64,000 bases of DNA from Thermosporothrix hazakensis (GCF_003253565.1 NZ_QKUF01000001.1:577867-641866); one strand, 5' to 3'; counted from the stretch's first letter, positions 25,152 to 34,876 are shown. Notes: a model not told the origin generated them from the sequence alone. Numbers and translations: made by a program.

Positions 25152-27359
25152 ATGTCACGCAAAAAAGAGACTTTACAGCAACTTTCTGAGGCAGAACACA
25201 AGCAGGTGCAAGACCTGCTTTCACAATATCATACACTCGCACAAACCATTCGCACTACAGAAGATGCTCAAGGAGCAGAGTCTGTGCTTCAGCCAATTAT
25301 CGCATTAACAGAAGCACAGCAGATCACCTTGCTCAAAGCGCTCGGGAAAGAACAACATCAGGACGCCGCTGACCTGCTGGTTGCCCTCAACGCCTTTGCC
25401 CCGAACAAGGATGCTCGCAAGGAGGCGCGTCGCTCTCTTCTCACGTTAGAGGGGCACAAGATTCAGCCGCAATGGCAGCCACCACAGGCCCGACCCGCCG
25501 TTGTTCAGGTCAATGTCTCCAATCCGCCGCGCTTCTGGAAAGGCTTTGTTACGCAATCCCGTGAACAGGGAGAAGTGCAGCTTCTCCTGTTCTGGGAGCA
25601 AGGCTACGATTATACAGAGGTTCGTAGCCTCAGCTTTTTACTGGAATTCTGGAGCGAAGGCATCAAAGAAGTTTCGGTTGAAACGACAGGCAAGCGCCGC
25701 GCTCAGGACCGCATCACAGAGCTCAAAGCGCGTTTGCAAGATGTCCCGCTGGTCGAATGCACGCTCGCTGAAGGCCGACGCCTGCTTGAAGAAGCGCTCT
25801 CTGTGCATGATTGGCGCAAGCTCCCACTCCCCAAAGAGTACCGAAACAATCAGCCGCTGATCAAGAAGCAGATCCTCGAAGCAACTGAAGCAGGGCGCGA
25901 CTCGGGCGCTACCTTTGTCTATCCAGATATGGAGCCGCAAGAGACCGCTTTGCACTTTATTGGAGCCTGGTCAATGGGCGATTATGGTTTGACTTATGAT
26001 CTGCTCAGCAGCACCTGTACCCTGCTCCGCGATGCAACACGCGATGAATGGATTGAGCAGCATCGCCACTGGGCTGATGAGGCCAAACCAGCTCGCATCG
26101 AGCTGAGCTTTGTGCAGGAGCGTGAGGCAACACAGGATGCTATATGGCTCCCCTCAACTGCGAAAGGCGCAAGCAGACGAAAGGATCTTGAGATTGGCTG
26201 GTCTGTCGAACTGAGCCCGACGCCACTTAGCGGCACATTACCTGAAATGCCAATGGGAACCGCCGTCAACAGAGAAACTGGCCGGCACTGGTTCTGGTCC
26301 ATCTTCACACTGGTCCACGAGAAGGACGGCTGGCGCATCCAGCGCATTACGGATGAAGGCGCACGCATTCAGGGCCTCCCGGTTGCGGAAATTCAGCAGC
26401 AGATCAAGGAACAGGAAGAGGCTGTCGACCAACTGGCCCGCCAGCAAAGCGATAATATTCAGGCTTTTATGGAAGAGCTGGCGATGCGTCTGAGCAAAGC
26501 CCTTTTCTACTATGATGCTCTCATCGCCCTGCTTCCGCTTGATCGCCATCCATTAGAGGCGGCGGTGGGGCGCGCAATGGCACAGGGCAACCCTGAACGC
26601 ACGATGGTCTACCTTGATCGCTTGCTCCAGCGCTTCCCGGAGAATCATGAAGAGAACCTGCGGAGAATCGCTGCAACTGAGATCAACTACGCCTTCAGTC
26701 CTCGGGCTGAAACCATGCCAGAACGCCGCCAACACTTCCTGGATCTGGCAGAGAACGCGCTGCATGAGGCCATTGAGTTGCATGATTCGTCGCTCAACCA
26801 CATTCTACTTGCAGAGCTCTTTATGAGCGAGCAACGCAATGAAGAGGCTGAAACCGAGCTGGAAAAGGCTCGCGGTCAGTCGCCCTCGCCGCAGGATGAG
26901 GCAACCATTGAAGCAAGCCTGGGAGCTATCGCTATGCGGCGCGAGCGCGTCGGTGATGCCCTCTCACATTTCCAGCGAGCCTCCGAGCTAGATGCAAACC
27001 TGCCGGGCATCTGGTTTAATATCGGCTTTGCGCATCGTCTGCTTGGTCACTTCGAGAAGGCAGAGCAGATGTATCAGCGCGCACTCCAACAGGAACCACA
27101 GGATATACGCATCTACTCGGAGCTGATCGCCATTCATATGAATCGTTCCGAAAAACAGGAAGCGAAACGCATCGCGGCAGAAGGCGTCAGACAGAATCCC
27201 GCTTCTGCTCATCTCCATGCGCTCTACGCCTCCGTGCTGCATGAACTGGGAGAACGAAAAACGGCACAGGAGGAGCTGGAACGCGCTGAGATGCTTGATC
27301 CAACGCTGGAGATTGTCCAGAGCGTGCGGCAGCAGTTCCGGGCCAGCAAAAAACGCTAG
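25152..27359 (+). CDS. TPR-repeat protein, first of a tandem pair
   Basis: 735 residues, no signal peptide or membrane helix. The N-terminal part (about 10-110) is a helical domain ending in DARKEARRSLLTLEGHKIQP; a beta-rich middle region follows (RFWKGFVTQS, EGIKEVSVET). A module at about 260-400 has SNTF2-like features, for example ETALHFIGAWSMGDYGLTYDLLSS and RHWFWSIFTLV. TPR units fill the C-terminal 300 residues (PGIWFNIGFAHRLLGHFEKA, AEQMYQRALQQEP). Probably a scaffold or adaptor; no enzyme motif is seen. It is paralogous to the next gene along its whole length. Confidence 0.85.
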   Translation: MSRKKETLQQLSEAEHKQVQDLLSQYHTLAQTIRTTEDAQGAESVLQPIIALTEAQQITLLKALGKEQHQDAADLLVALNAFAPNKDARKEARRSLLTLEGHKIQPQWQPPQARPAVVQVNVSNPPRFWKGFVTQSREQGEVQLLLFWEQGYDYTEVRSLSFLLEFWSEGIKEVSVETTGKRRAQDRITELKARLQDVPLVECTLAEGRRLLEEALSVHDWRKLPLPKEYRNNQPLIKKQILEATEAGRDSGATFVYPDMEPQETALHFIGAWSMGDYGLTYDLLSSTCTLLRDATRDEWIEQHRHWADEAKPARIELSFVQEREATQDAIWLPSTAKGASRRKDLEIGWSVELSPTPLSGTLPEMPMGTAVNRETGRHWFWSIFTLVHEKDGWRIQRITDEGARIQGLPVAEIQQQIKEQEEAVDQLARQQSDNIQAFMEELAMRLSKALFYYDALIALLPLDRHPLEAAVGRAMAQGNPERTMVYLDRLLQRFPENHEENLRRIAATEINYAFSPRAETMPERRQHFLDLAENALHEAIELHDSSLNHILLAELFMSEQRNEEAETELEKARGQSPSPQDEATIEASLGAIAMRRERVGDALSHFQRASELDANLPGIWFNIGFAHRLLGHFEKAEQMYQRALQQEPQDIRIYSELIAIHMNRSEKQEAKRIAAEGVRQNPASAHLHALYASVLHELGERKTAQEELERAEMLDPTLEIVQSVRQQFRASKKR

Positions 27360-27376
27360 ACCGAACCAGTTATTCA

Positions 27377-27408
27377 GGAGAGACGCAGCTTCCTGCGTCC
27401 TCCTCTCC
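27377..27408 (+). other. Hairpin between the two TPR genes
   Basis: GACGCAG/CTGCGTC (27382-27388 with 27393-27399, loop CTTC), extended by GGAGA/TCTCC across a bulge. No T-tract follows, so it is more likely an mRNA processing or stability element than a terminator. Confidence 0.4.
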
Positions 27409-27469
27409 ATCATGCTCAATGCTCCCTGTAATGCTTATTGTTCGGTGATTGAAGAAGGGATCGAAGGTC

Positions 27470-29911
27470 GTGTCGCCTAAAAAACCTACAAACAACAAGA
27501 AAGCGCAAGAGCTCAAGGCCCAGGCAGACCAGGAGCAGCTACAACATCTTCTGGCCTCCTATCAACAAATCGGGCAACAACTTGACGTCGCCGAGAAGAC
27601 CGCCCGGGTTGAAGAGGCACTCTCTGACATCTTCAGCCAGAGCGTCCCAACCCAGCTCGCCTTTTTCAAAGAGCTCGGGAAGCGGGAGGATGTTGTTGCA
27701 GCCAACATCTTGAATGCCGCCTATCACCTGGCTCCTGAGAAAGAGGCACGGAAAGAGGCGCGGCGCTCGCTCATTCAATTGGAAGGTGCAAAGATTATCC
27801 CGGAATGGGTTCCGCCAACGCCGCCATCGTTTGTCACGCTCAATATTGCCAGCGGCGAAAAGAAACCACGCTTCTGGCAGGCCATCTATACCGATTCGCG
27901 TGATATTGGCGAAGTGGAACTGCTTGTCTGCTGGTATGAAGGCGAGGAATACGAAGGCATCCGAGTTATGGGGTTCCTGCTTGATTTCTGGGATGTCGGG
28001 ATCAAAGAGTTCTTCACTGATGTCATGAGCAAGCGCCAGCTCGAACAGCAGATCGAATACACTCGGGCAAACTTTGAGGGTGTCAAGCTGATTAAGAGCC
28101 CATTGGCGCGCGCCCGGCTGTTACTTGAAGAGGCTCTGGAAGTGCATCGCGCCCAGGGCTCAAAGCTTCCGCCTGAGTACACGCATCACAGCCACCTTGT
28201 GCGCAAGCTCATTCTTGAAGCGCCCGAAGCACATGCCGGCAACGAAGACGAGGAAGAGGTCTACGCTGAAGGCGCCACACCCTCCTCAAAGACCGAGGTT
28301 GAGGAGCTCTTTCAGGAGTTCTTCGGCATCAGCCAGGCAGAGGACGTCGTGCGGAACTTCCTCGAATTCTGGACCAATGGCGAGTTCATTCGCGCCTATG
28401 ATCTGCTTTCCCGCGAAAGCCCGCTGAAACAGGGTCTCCCCCGTGAAGAATGGGTCAAACTGCATAAGCGCTGGTTTGATACAGCTCATCCGACACGCTT
28501 CAACCCGCATGTGATCCATGCGCGTGAGGTTGATGACCTGTTCGAGAGCGACGAAGATCGCTACACGGCTCCGGTCGAAGACGAAGAAGATGTTGAGGTG
28601 GTTGACGCTCTCTGGTCAATGGAGATGATCGAGACACCGATTGCACGCGAGCTTCCAGCCCTCCCACAGGCAACCGCGCACTATGCTCGCACGGGGCGAT
28701 ACTGGTTCTGGACAGCCTTTAAGCTAGTCGAGGAAAACGAGCAGACGCGCATCCACTCCCTGACAGATGAGGGAGGACGACTTCTCGGTCTTCCCGACGC
28801 GGAACTTCAACGGGGCGCGGCAGCCCTGGAGCGCCTCTATAAGGAAGAGCTTGGTACACTCGGCCTCTCTAACGAACAGGAAATCCGCAATCAAGGATTC
28901 AAGAGTTTGTTCGATCAGGACGATGAAAATATAGATATACCGCCATCGCAGCGGTGGGGCGAACTGGCAGAACTGCTCACCTTGCTCACTCAGATGCTGC
29001 ATTATCAGGATGCCCTGATTGCTCGCGCTCCTCAGAAAGCGCCCGTCCTCTATCAAACAGCCGGAGCACGAGCACTTCTTTCGCTGGATGCCGAACGCGC
29101 AGCCTATTATTACCAGTTGCTCGCGGAACGCTTCCCAGAACAGCAGGCCTTCGCGTTACGCAAAATGGCCGAAGCGCTACAACTGCTGAGTCAGGAGCTA
29201 CAGGAGGAGAGGGCCGATATCGCCCGCGTTCGCACGATCGAAAGCGATGCCGAGCAGGCGTTGCAGGAGGCATTAACAAAGGAACGCACGCCTGAAGCGC
29301 TCATATTGCTTGCGCGTCAGTTAATCCAACAGGACAACAGACGGGATGAGGCGGAAGAGCTGTTGCTAGAAGCCGCAACGCTATCACCTTCCACTCCAGA
29401 AGCAACGCAGATTGAAGGGAATCTGGGATTGCTCTATGAGCAGAAGGGAAATCTTGAGCAGGCCCTGATGCACTATCAACGAGCGGCGGAGATTACCCCG
29501 CACTATCCTGGTGTCTGGACCGACATTGGCGATCTTCAGATGCGCATGCGCCTGTATGATAGCGCCGAGCTCAGCTTCCTGAGAAGCATTGATATCGAGC
29601 CGGACAACGTTGAGGCCTATATTCAACTTGGTCTGCTCTATCGCAGCGTCAAACATGATCCCGTTGGCGCGGAAGACGTCCTGCTCCAGGGGCTGGAAAC
29701 CCACGGCTCAGATGCGAATCTACTCGCATCGCTGGCACTTACCTATGTGGAACAGGGCAAATTCCGCGACGCAGAGAACTATCTTGAGAAGGCAGAGGAG
29801 CTCGCACCCGACTTCCCGCTTGTCCAGGAGGCACGCGAAGCATACGAGGTCGCCATGTCCTACCGAGAACATCTACAGCGGAAGAAAAGAAAGAGGCCCG
29901 ATACAAAGTAG
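27470..29911 (+). CDS. TPR-repeat protein, second of a tandem pair
   Basis: 813 residues from a GTG at 27470 with GGGA upstream. The resulting N-terminus SPKKPTNNKK matches the SRKKE start of the paralogue before it; an upstream TTG at 27449 is rejected for that reason. It has the same layout: helical N-terminal domain with EARKEARRSLIQLEGAKIIP, beta-rich part (RFWQAIYTDSRDIGEVELL), an SNTF2-like region (VRNFLEFWTNGEFIRAYDLL), then TPR units (LEQALMHYQRAAEI, PGVWTDIGDLQMRMRLYDSA). It is longer because of an acidic insert (NEDEEEVYAEG) and a bigger middle region. A basic tail (RKKRKRPDTK) ends the protein. Cotranscribed with the RNA methyltransferase gene one base later. Confidence 0.85.
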   Translation: MSPKKPTNNKKAQELKAQADQEQLQHLLASYQQIGQQLDVAEKTARVEEALSDIFSQSVPTQLAFFKELGKREDVVAANILNAAYHLAPEKEARKEARRSLIQLEGAKIIPEWVPPTPPSFVTLNIASGEKKPRFWQAIYTDSRDIGEVELLVCWYEGEEYEGIRVMGFLLDFWDVGIKEFFTDVMSKRQLEQQIEYTRANFEGVKLIKSPLARARLLLEEALEVHRAQGSKLPPEYTHHSHLVRKLILEAPEAHAGNEDEEEVYAEGATPSSKTEVEELFQEFFGISQAEDVVRNFLEFWTNGEFIRAYDLLSRESPLKQGLPREEWVKLHKRWFDTAHPTRFNPHVIHAREVDDLFESDEDRYTAPVEDEEDVEVVDALWSMEMIETPIARELPALPQATAHYARTGRYWFWTAFKLVEENEQTRIHSLTDEGGRLLGLPDAELQRGAAALERLYKEELGTLGLSNEQEIRNQGFKSLFDQDDENIDIPPSQRWGELAELLTLLTQMLHYQDALIARAPQKAPVLYQTAGARALLSLDAERAAYYYQLLAERFPEQQAFALRKMAEALQLLSQELQEERADIARVRTIESDAEQALQEALTKERTPEALILLARQLIQQDNRRDEAEELLLEAATLSPSTPEATQIEGNLGLLYEQKGNLEQALMHYQRAAEITPHYPGVWTDIGDLQMRMRLYDSAELSFLRSIDIEPDNVEAYIQLGLLYRSVKHDPVGAEDVLLQGLETHGSDANLLASLALTYVEQGKFRDAENYLEKAEELAPDFPLVQEAREAYEVAMSYREHLQRKKRKRPDTK

Positions 29912-29912
29912 G

Positions 29913-31214
29913 ATGATGACACAAGAAGAACGCCAAATTCACTATCATACCGTTACGCTCGGCGCTCTTGTCCGTGAGGGAGACGCCACAGCAGAGATTA
30001 CACAACAGCGTGAGGATGGCACCACCGAGACCGTGACCTTGCACGTTCCTGCTGGTCTGCCCGGCGAACGCGTCACTATCGCGGTCGAGGAGCCACCCGC
30101 GCCGCCTGCACGCAAGCGTCGTCGTCGCTGGAAGCCACGCCCGCCCCGTGTCTGGATCACCGAAATTCACGAGGCCTCACCTTTGCGCGTACAGGCTCGT
30201 TGTCCAGTGTTTGGAACCTGCGGCGGCTGCCAGCTTCAGCATATGAAGTATGAGGCACAAACCGAATGGAAGCGCGAGGTTGTTGGACAGTTGCTCCGGG
30301 AGGTTGGCGGCTTTGAGAATCCGCCCCTCCTGCCAACGGTGCCGTGTGATAACCCGTGGAACTATCGCAACCATATGCGCTTCTCGGTCTATGGAGAAGG
30401 AAAACCCGGCCTGACCGAGCGCCATACACGCCGCCTGCTGCCAATCGTCGAGTGCCCGATTGCGCACCCGCAGATCAACCGTGCCCTGAGCATCGTGGCC
30501 CAACATCATAATCCGCGCCCACAGGTGCTGATGCGCTATGGCACCGCGACCGGCCAGATGATTCTGCAACCAGAGCAGCCGCCTGAAGTAGCACTGGAAC
30601 TGCTTGCGGCTGGCATTGATGTACGCACCGAGACGATTGAAGAGAAGCTTGCCGGTCAGGTCTTCCGCATTCGCCCGAGCTCCTTCTTCCAGACGAATAC
30701 GGCGCAGGCGGAGAAAATGGCACAGATGGTGCTCGATGGTCTGCTGACACACGACGACTATCGCGAAGACCCACGCAGGCTCACCGTCGTCGATGCCTAC
30801 TGTGGTGTGGGCACCTTTGCCTTGCTTCTTTCTCGCCACTTCGGGCGCGTCATAGCCATTGAGGAATCTGCAAGCGCGATCAAAGATGCCCGCTGGAACC
30901 TGCGTGAGACGACCAACGTCGATATTATGCAGGGAAAAGTCGAAGATCTCCTGCCTAAACTGGCGGCTGAGCTTGACGGCTTTGTGATCGATCCGCCGCG
31001 TGCGGGCTGCCAGCCAAGTGTTCTGGAAGCGCTGATTCAGCATCCGGTTGCGCGAATCGTGTACGTCTCATGCGATCCCTCAACCCAGGCACGCGATCTT
31101 CATATTCTCTGTAACCAGCATGCAACATACCGTCTGCGCTCTGTGCAGCCGCTTGATATGTTTCCTCAGACGGCGCACATCGAAAGCGTGGCAGTATTGG
31201 AGAGAGCTTTATGA
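29913..31214 (+). CDS. 23S rRNA/tRNA (uracil-5-)-methyltransferase, RlmD/TrmA family
   Basis: 433 residues; ATG at 29913 immediately after the previous stop. An N-terminal TRAM-like strand region, then the [4Fe-4S] cysteines C97, C103, C106 (CPVFGTCGGC) and C181 (VECPIAH). SAM-binding motif VVDAYCGVGTFALLL, the DPPRAGC motif, and the nucleophile Cys387 in YVSCDPSTQARD. An iron-sulfur cluster together with these motifs fits RlmD (RumA)-type enzymes, which make m5U in 23S rRNA; the exact target uridine is not assignable. A basic stretch (ARKRRRRWKPRPP) may bind RNA. The stop overlaps the maf start. Confidence 0.93.
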   Translation: MMTQEERQIHYHTVTLGALVREGDATAEITQQREDGTTETVTLHVPAGLPGERVTIAVEEPPAPPARKRRRRWKPRPPRVWITEIHEASPLRVQARCPVFGTCGGCQLQHMKYEAQTEWKREVVGQLLREVGGFENPPLLPTVPCDNPWNYRNHMRFSVYGEGKPGLTERHTRRLLPIVECPIAHPQINRALSIVAQHHNPRPQVLMRYGTATGQMILQPEQPPEVALELLAAGIDVRTETIEEKLAGQVFRIRPSSFFQTNTAQAEKMAQMVLDGLLTHDDYREDPRRLTVVDAYCGVGTFALLLSRHFGRVIAIEESASAIKDARWNLRETTNVDIMQGKVEDLLPKLAAELDGFVIDPPRAGCQPSVLEALIQHPVARIVYVSCDPSTQARDLHILCNQHATYRLRSVQPLDMFPQTAHIESVAVLERAL

Positions 31215-31879
31215 CTGAGACCCAGGAAGCATTGTTATTAGCCTCCGCTTCACCCCGGCGGAGGCAGATTCTCACCCGGCTGCACCTGCCATTCACCGTG
31301 GCCGTCGCACCAATTGACGAAGATCAGGTACAGCAGCATTACCACGGCCCCGCAGAAGGCCTGGCTCAATGGACCGCCGCACACAAGGCGCTGGCAACAT
31401 CGACCCTTCCCGAAGCCGAGAACCGCATTGTCGTGACCGCCGATACAACCGTGTTGCTCGATGATGAGATCCTGGGCAAGCCTCGCGATGAGGAACATGC
31501 CCGTGAGCTGCTCCGTTCACTACGCGGGCGCTGGCACCGCGTTGTAACCGGTGTGGTGGTCAGCAGGAAAATCAGCGGTGAACTGACGCTGTATGGCGCA
31601 AGCCGTAGCACACCGGTCCTGATGCGTTCCTATACCGACGAAGAGATTGACGCCTATATCGCCTCAGGCGATCCGATGGATAAGGCCGGGGCCTATGGCA
31701 TTCAGAACCCGGAGTTTCAGCCAACCGAGCGCATTAACGGCTGTTATCTGAACGTTGTCGGGCTCCCACTCTGCACGCTTGCTGAACTCCTCGAAAAATT
31801 CGGTATCCACACAACTGAGACCATCTGCACCGATCCTGCGGGTGTCTGTTGTCCCTGGTCGGAGCAATGTCTGAAATAG
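31211..31879 (+). CDS. maf: Maf-like nucleoside triphosphate pyrophosphatase
   Basis: 222 residues; the start overlaps the previous gene by ATGA. The N-terminal signature LASASPRRRQIL and the later motifs VTADTTVLLDDEILGKP and DKAGAYGIQ identify the Maf/Ham1-fold family, which hydrolyses dTTP, UTP or modified nucleotides and removes non-canonical bases. The C-terminus has an unusual extra tail with cysteines (DPAGVCCPWSEQC) beyond the normal end of about 200 residues, of unknown role. Its last codons overlap the gluQ start. Confidence 0.92.
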   Translation: MTETQEALLLASASPRRRQILTRLHLPFTVAVAPIDEDQVQQHYHGPAEGLAQWTAAHKALATSTLPEAENRIVVTADTTVLLDDEILGKPRDEEHARELLRSLRGRWHRVVTGVVVSRKISGELTLYGASRSTPVLMRSYTDEEIDAYIASGDPMDKAGAYGIQNPEFQPTERINGCYLNVVGLPLCTLAELLEKFGIHTTETICTDPAGVCCPWSEQCLK

Positions 31880-32817
31880 TACGAGGCCGTTACGCTCCGA
31901 GCCCGACCGGAGCACTGCATATGGGCAATCTACGGACAGCCTTGCTGGCCTGGCTCTTTGCCCGTAGCCATAACGGACGCTTTGTTCTCAGGATCGAAGA
32001 TCTTGACCGTCCGCGGGTTCGCCCGGGAGCAACCGAGCAGATGATTGACGATCTTCGTTGGCTCGGACTTGATTGGGACGAGGGGCCGGATTGTGGCGGC
32101 CCGCATGTACCCTATACGCAAAGTGAGCGGCTGGACATCTATCAACACTATCTGCGTACTCTCGAAAAGGCCGGGCTGGTCTATCCCTGCTATTGCAGTC
32201 GAGCCGAGATCGCGCATGCGGCCAGCGCACCGCAACAGGGGGCAGGGGATGGCCCAGTCTATCCCGGCACCTGTCGCTATCTGACAGCGAAACAGCGCAG
32301 CGAGAAAGCACGGATGCGCCGTCCCTCTTTGCGGCTCCGCGTCCCCGATGATGCCACGATCACCTTTACCGATCAGCTTGCCGGAACCATCACTCAGAAC
32401 GTACAACAGGAGGTGGGAGATTTTATTCTCTGTCGCTCGGATGGCATCTTCGCCTATCAATTCGCGGTCGTGGTGGATGATGGCTTGATGAGGATTAATC
32501 AGATAGTGCGTGGCGATGATCTGCTTTCATCGACAGCCCGCCAGATCCTGCTGTTTCAACTGCTTGGCTTCCCGATACCGAAGTTTGCCCATGTGCCGCT
32601 AATTCGTGATGCCAGCGGAAAGCGCCTCTCGAAGCGAGATAGGAGTATGGGGCTGGGACCTTTGCGCGCAGAAGGGGCAACAGCAGAAGAGGTCGTCGGG
32701 CTCTTAGCCGCTGGATGTCATCTTGTTGAAACGGGTTCTAACGTGGCTCCTGATGAACTGGCAAAGCGTTTTCGATCTGATCCATATGATATAATACGCG
32801 CAATATCACAAGAATAA
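31867..32817 (+). CDS. gluQ: Glutamyl-Q tRNA(Asp) synthetase
   Basis: 316 residues from the ATG at 31867 inside the end of maf (GGAG directly upstream). GluRS-like catalytic core without an anticodon-binding domain, which distinguishes GluQ, the enzyme that glutamylates queuosine in tRNA(Asp). Motifs are GRYAPSPTGALHMGN (HIGH region), RIEDLDRPR, the zinc site YPCYCSR with YPGTC, and KRLSKRD (KMSKS equivalent). Length fits GluQ (about 300) rather than GluRS (about 470). Last gene of the run TPR-TPR-rlmD-maf-gluQ. Confidence 0.95.
   Translation: MSEIVRGRYAPSPTGALHMGNLRTALLAWLFARSHNGRFVLRIEDLDRPRVRPGATEQMIDDLRWLGLDWDEGPDCGGPHVPYTQSERLDIYQHYLRTLEKAGLVYPCYCSRAEIAHAASAPQQGAGDGPVYPGTCRYLTAKQRSEKARMRRPSLRLRVPDDATITFTDQLAGTITQNVQQEVGDFILCRSDGIFAYQFAVVVDDGLMRINQIVRGDDLLSSTARQILLFQLLGFPIPKFAHVPLIRDASGKRLSKRDRSMGLGPLRAEGATAEEVVGLLAAGCHLVETGSNVAPDELAKRFRSDPYDIIRAISQE
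32790..32795 (+). promoter_or_regulatory. Possible -10 element for the MscS gene
   Basis: TGATATAAT with TATAAT at 32790-32795, located in the last codons of gluQ and about 105 bases upstream of the MscS start. The -35 region is weak. Confidence 0.45.
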
Positions 32818-32900
32818 CTCTGTGTCAGATTTCGTAGAAGGGTGGTCTCATTAGCCGAATGGTTCTTCTTTCGGGACTTATTCTATGGGGAACGGATGAT

Positions 32901-33935
32901 ATGCTCAGCAAGACAATTGGCATAGCACTATTCATCATTCTCACCCTGGCCGGGCTGCTGGTTGGCCTGTATTTTCGGCGTAAGCTCCTTGCACGCCTCA
33001 AAAACACCATACTTGATAACTGGCTGGTGCAAACGCTCGGCATCCTGATTGTGCTGCCTCCGCTCCTGATCGTATTCGCCACGTCGCCATTTATCCTTAG
33101 CCTGAGCGTGAATGGAGCAGCCGACTGGTGGAAACAGATCTTGAGCCATGCCCCCAACATTGACCTTGTCAGTCTGATCTCGAACCTGGTCGTCTCGATT
33201 ATCTCAGTCACCTTCGGACTTGGCGTCGCCCGTACGCTAAATAAAGCGACCATTCGTGGACTTGGCGAGAATCGAATTGACATCAACATCCGCACCCTGA
33301 TCGGACGCATCATCTATGTGATCACACTGGTCATTGTGCTCTTCTGGATACTCTCCCTCTGGCGCGTGCCGCTGACTATGCCGGTCACAATGCTTGGCGC
33401 GATTACCGTCGCCTTGACCGTTTCGCTTCAGGATATCCTGAAAGATCTGGTCGCAGGCTTCTATATCCTGCTTGAGCGCCCTTTTTACATTGGCAACATT
33501 GTATCTATCACCAACGCAGGCATCACCTACACCGGCCACGTCGAAGATATCCAGCTTCGTGCGACCCGTCTTCGTCTTCTCAGCGGAGAAGAGGTTATGG
33601 TCCCCAATACCCTGCTTTTCCACAGCGTTGTTACAAACGCCTCCTATTATGGAGAGCGCCGCGCAACCATTGCAGTAACATTGAAACGTGAGGACTACCA
33701 GAAAGAAGAGACACACGCCACCATCAAGCGAGAGTTGAAGAACATTGTCACTATCCTGAGTCATGTAGAGCCACAGGTGCTCTTCAACAGCTATGTTGAG
33801 GAGAAAGTGACCCTGAACGTGCGTTTCTGGATCAGCCCGGAGCAACCGGAAACAGTTACAGATGCAATGAACGCGCTGCATGAAGCCCTGCCTACAGCGG
33901 AGTTGACGGTCACCGAATTAGCTGGCAATATATAG
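32901..33935 (+). CDS. MscS-family mechanosensitive channel
   Basis: 344 residues from the ATG at 32901 (GGGG/CGGA upstream); an in-frame ATG at 32859 would add 14 residues. Four or five predicted membrane helices lie in the first 190 residues. The pore-lining helix and beta domain of MscS are recognisable: ITVALTVSLQDILKDLVAGFYILLE, then RPFYIGNIVSI, GHVEDIQLRATRLRLLSGEEVMVPN. The C-terminal alpha/beta domain follows (RATIAVTLKRED). It opens under membrane tension and releases solutes during osmotic downshock. Confidence 0.9.
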   Translation: MLSKTIGIALFIILTLAGLLVGLYFRRKLLARLKNTILDNWLVQTLGILIVLPPLLIVFATSPFILSLSVNGAADWWKQILSHAPNIDLVSLISNLVVSIISVTFGLGVARTLNKATIRGLGENRIDINIRTLIGRIIYVITLVIVLFWILSLWRVPLTMPVTMLGAITVALTVSLQDILKDLVAGFYILLERPFYIGNIVSITNAGITYTGHVEDIQLRATRLRLLSGEEVMVPNTLLFHSVVTNASYYGERRATIAVTLKREDYQKEETHATIKRELKNIVTILSHVEPQVLFNSYVEEKVTLNVRFWISPEQPETVTDAMNALHEALPTAELTVTELAGNI

Positions 33936-33976
33936 CAACAATAGCAACAGAGAAAGCCTTGAGGAGGTGTGTGCTT

Positions 33977-34627
33977 GTGGCCGAGTTCCAACCATTGGCG
34001 GCACAACAACGTATAGGTTTAATAGGTGGTACCTTTGATCCGATCCACTACGCGCACCTTGCCATAGCAGAAGAGGTTCGCGTCACGCTCAATCTTGATA
34101 CGATGGTTTTTATCCCTGCCGGACAGCCACCGCATAAGCATGGTAAAGAGGTGACACCAGCCAACCACCGTCTGGCAATGGTTGAACTGGCAATCGCTTC
34201 TAATCCAGCGTTCGCCTGCTCGCGAATAGAAATCGAGAATACCGGACCCTCCTATCTGGCGTTGACACTGCAACGCTTACGAGAGCTGTGGGGCCCGGAA
34301 AAAGAGCTGTATTTTGTTGTTGGTTGGGACAGCCTGGAAGAGTTCCACACATGGCACACTCCCCAGGAAATTCTGCGCCACCTGACTGCCCTTGTGGCCG
34401 TTGGACGTCCCGGCTATAATGAAGATCCAGACTCACAGGAGCGCCTGGACCGAATCGAAGCGCGAGTCCCGGGGCTGAAACAGCGGCTCTTGCTGGTTCA
34501 TGCTCCGCTGCTGGATATCTCAGCAACAGAATTGCGGGAGCGTGTCAGGCAGCACCGCCCGATCAGATATCAGGTTCCAGACCCTGTAGAACAGTATATT
34601 CATGTACAGCGTCTCTATCAAGAGTAA
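33977..34627 (+). CDS. nadD: Nicotinate-nucleotide adenylyltransferase
   Basis: 216 residues from a GTG at 33977 with a strong GAGGAGG nine bases upstream. Adenylylates nicotinate mononucleotide in NAD synthesis. Nucleotidyltransferase motifs: GLIGGTFDPIHYAHL (the TxGH-like HYAH) near the N-terminus, PAGQPPHK, and DISATELRERV (ISSTxxR equivalent) near the C-terminus. It is followed 30 bases later by a DUF951 gene. Together with nadK at 18.9 kb the window has two steps of NAD(P) synthesis, in separate units. Confidence 0.95.
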   Translation: MAEFQPLAAQQRIGLIGGTFDPIHYAHLAIAEEVRVTLNLDTMVFIPAGQPPHKHGKEVTPANHRLAMVELAIASNPAFACSRIEIENTGPSYLALTLQRLRELWGPEKELYFVVGWDSLEEFHTWHTPQEILRHLTALVAVGRPGYNEDPDSQERLDRIEARVPGLKQRLLLVHAPLLDISATELRERVRQHRPIRYQVPDPVEQYIHVQRLYQE

Positions 34628-34657
34628 GCCGTTTCTGGCACCTAAAGGTACTGTTAT

Positions 34658-34876
34658 ATGCAACCATTACAGCTTGAATTGAGAGATCGTCTGCGTTTGC
34701 GCAAACCGCATCCCTGTGGTGGCTACGATTGGGAAGTTGTGCGCCTGGGAGCCGATATCGGTCTGCGCTGTGAGACATGCGGACGGCGCGTTCTGCTTCC
34801 TCGCTCCGAGGTTGAGCGGCGCGTCAAACAAAAATTGCCACCATTATCACAAACCGATTCCAATGCGGAGGTATAA
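34658..34876 (+). CDS. DUF951 family small zinc-ribbon-like protein
   Basis: 72 residues. Matches DUF951: [18 protein letters not shown], then [19 protein letters not shown] with a CxxC pair and an isolated Cys in HPCGG. A small presumed metal-binding protein, widespread in Firmicutes and Chloroflexota, of unknown biochemical role. It lies just after nadD and before an MFS transporter. A GCGGAGG/CCTCCGC hairpin at 34865-34893 overlaps its stop codon. Confidence 0.88.
   Translation: MQPLQLELRDRLRLRKPHPCGGYDWEVVRLGADIGLRCETCGRRVLLPRSEVERRVKQKLPPLSQTDSNAEV

Noticed and set aside
30177..31043. 288-codon minus-strand frame
   Set aside because: Antisense shadow of the RNA methyltransferase gene.
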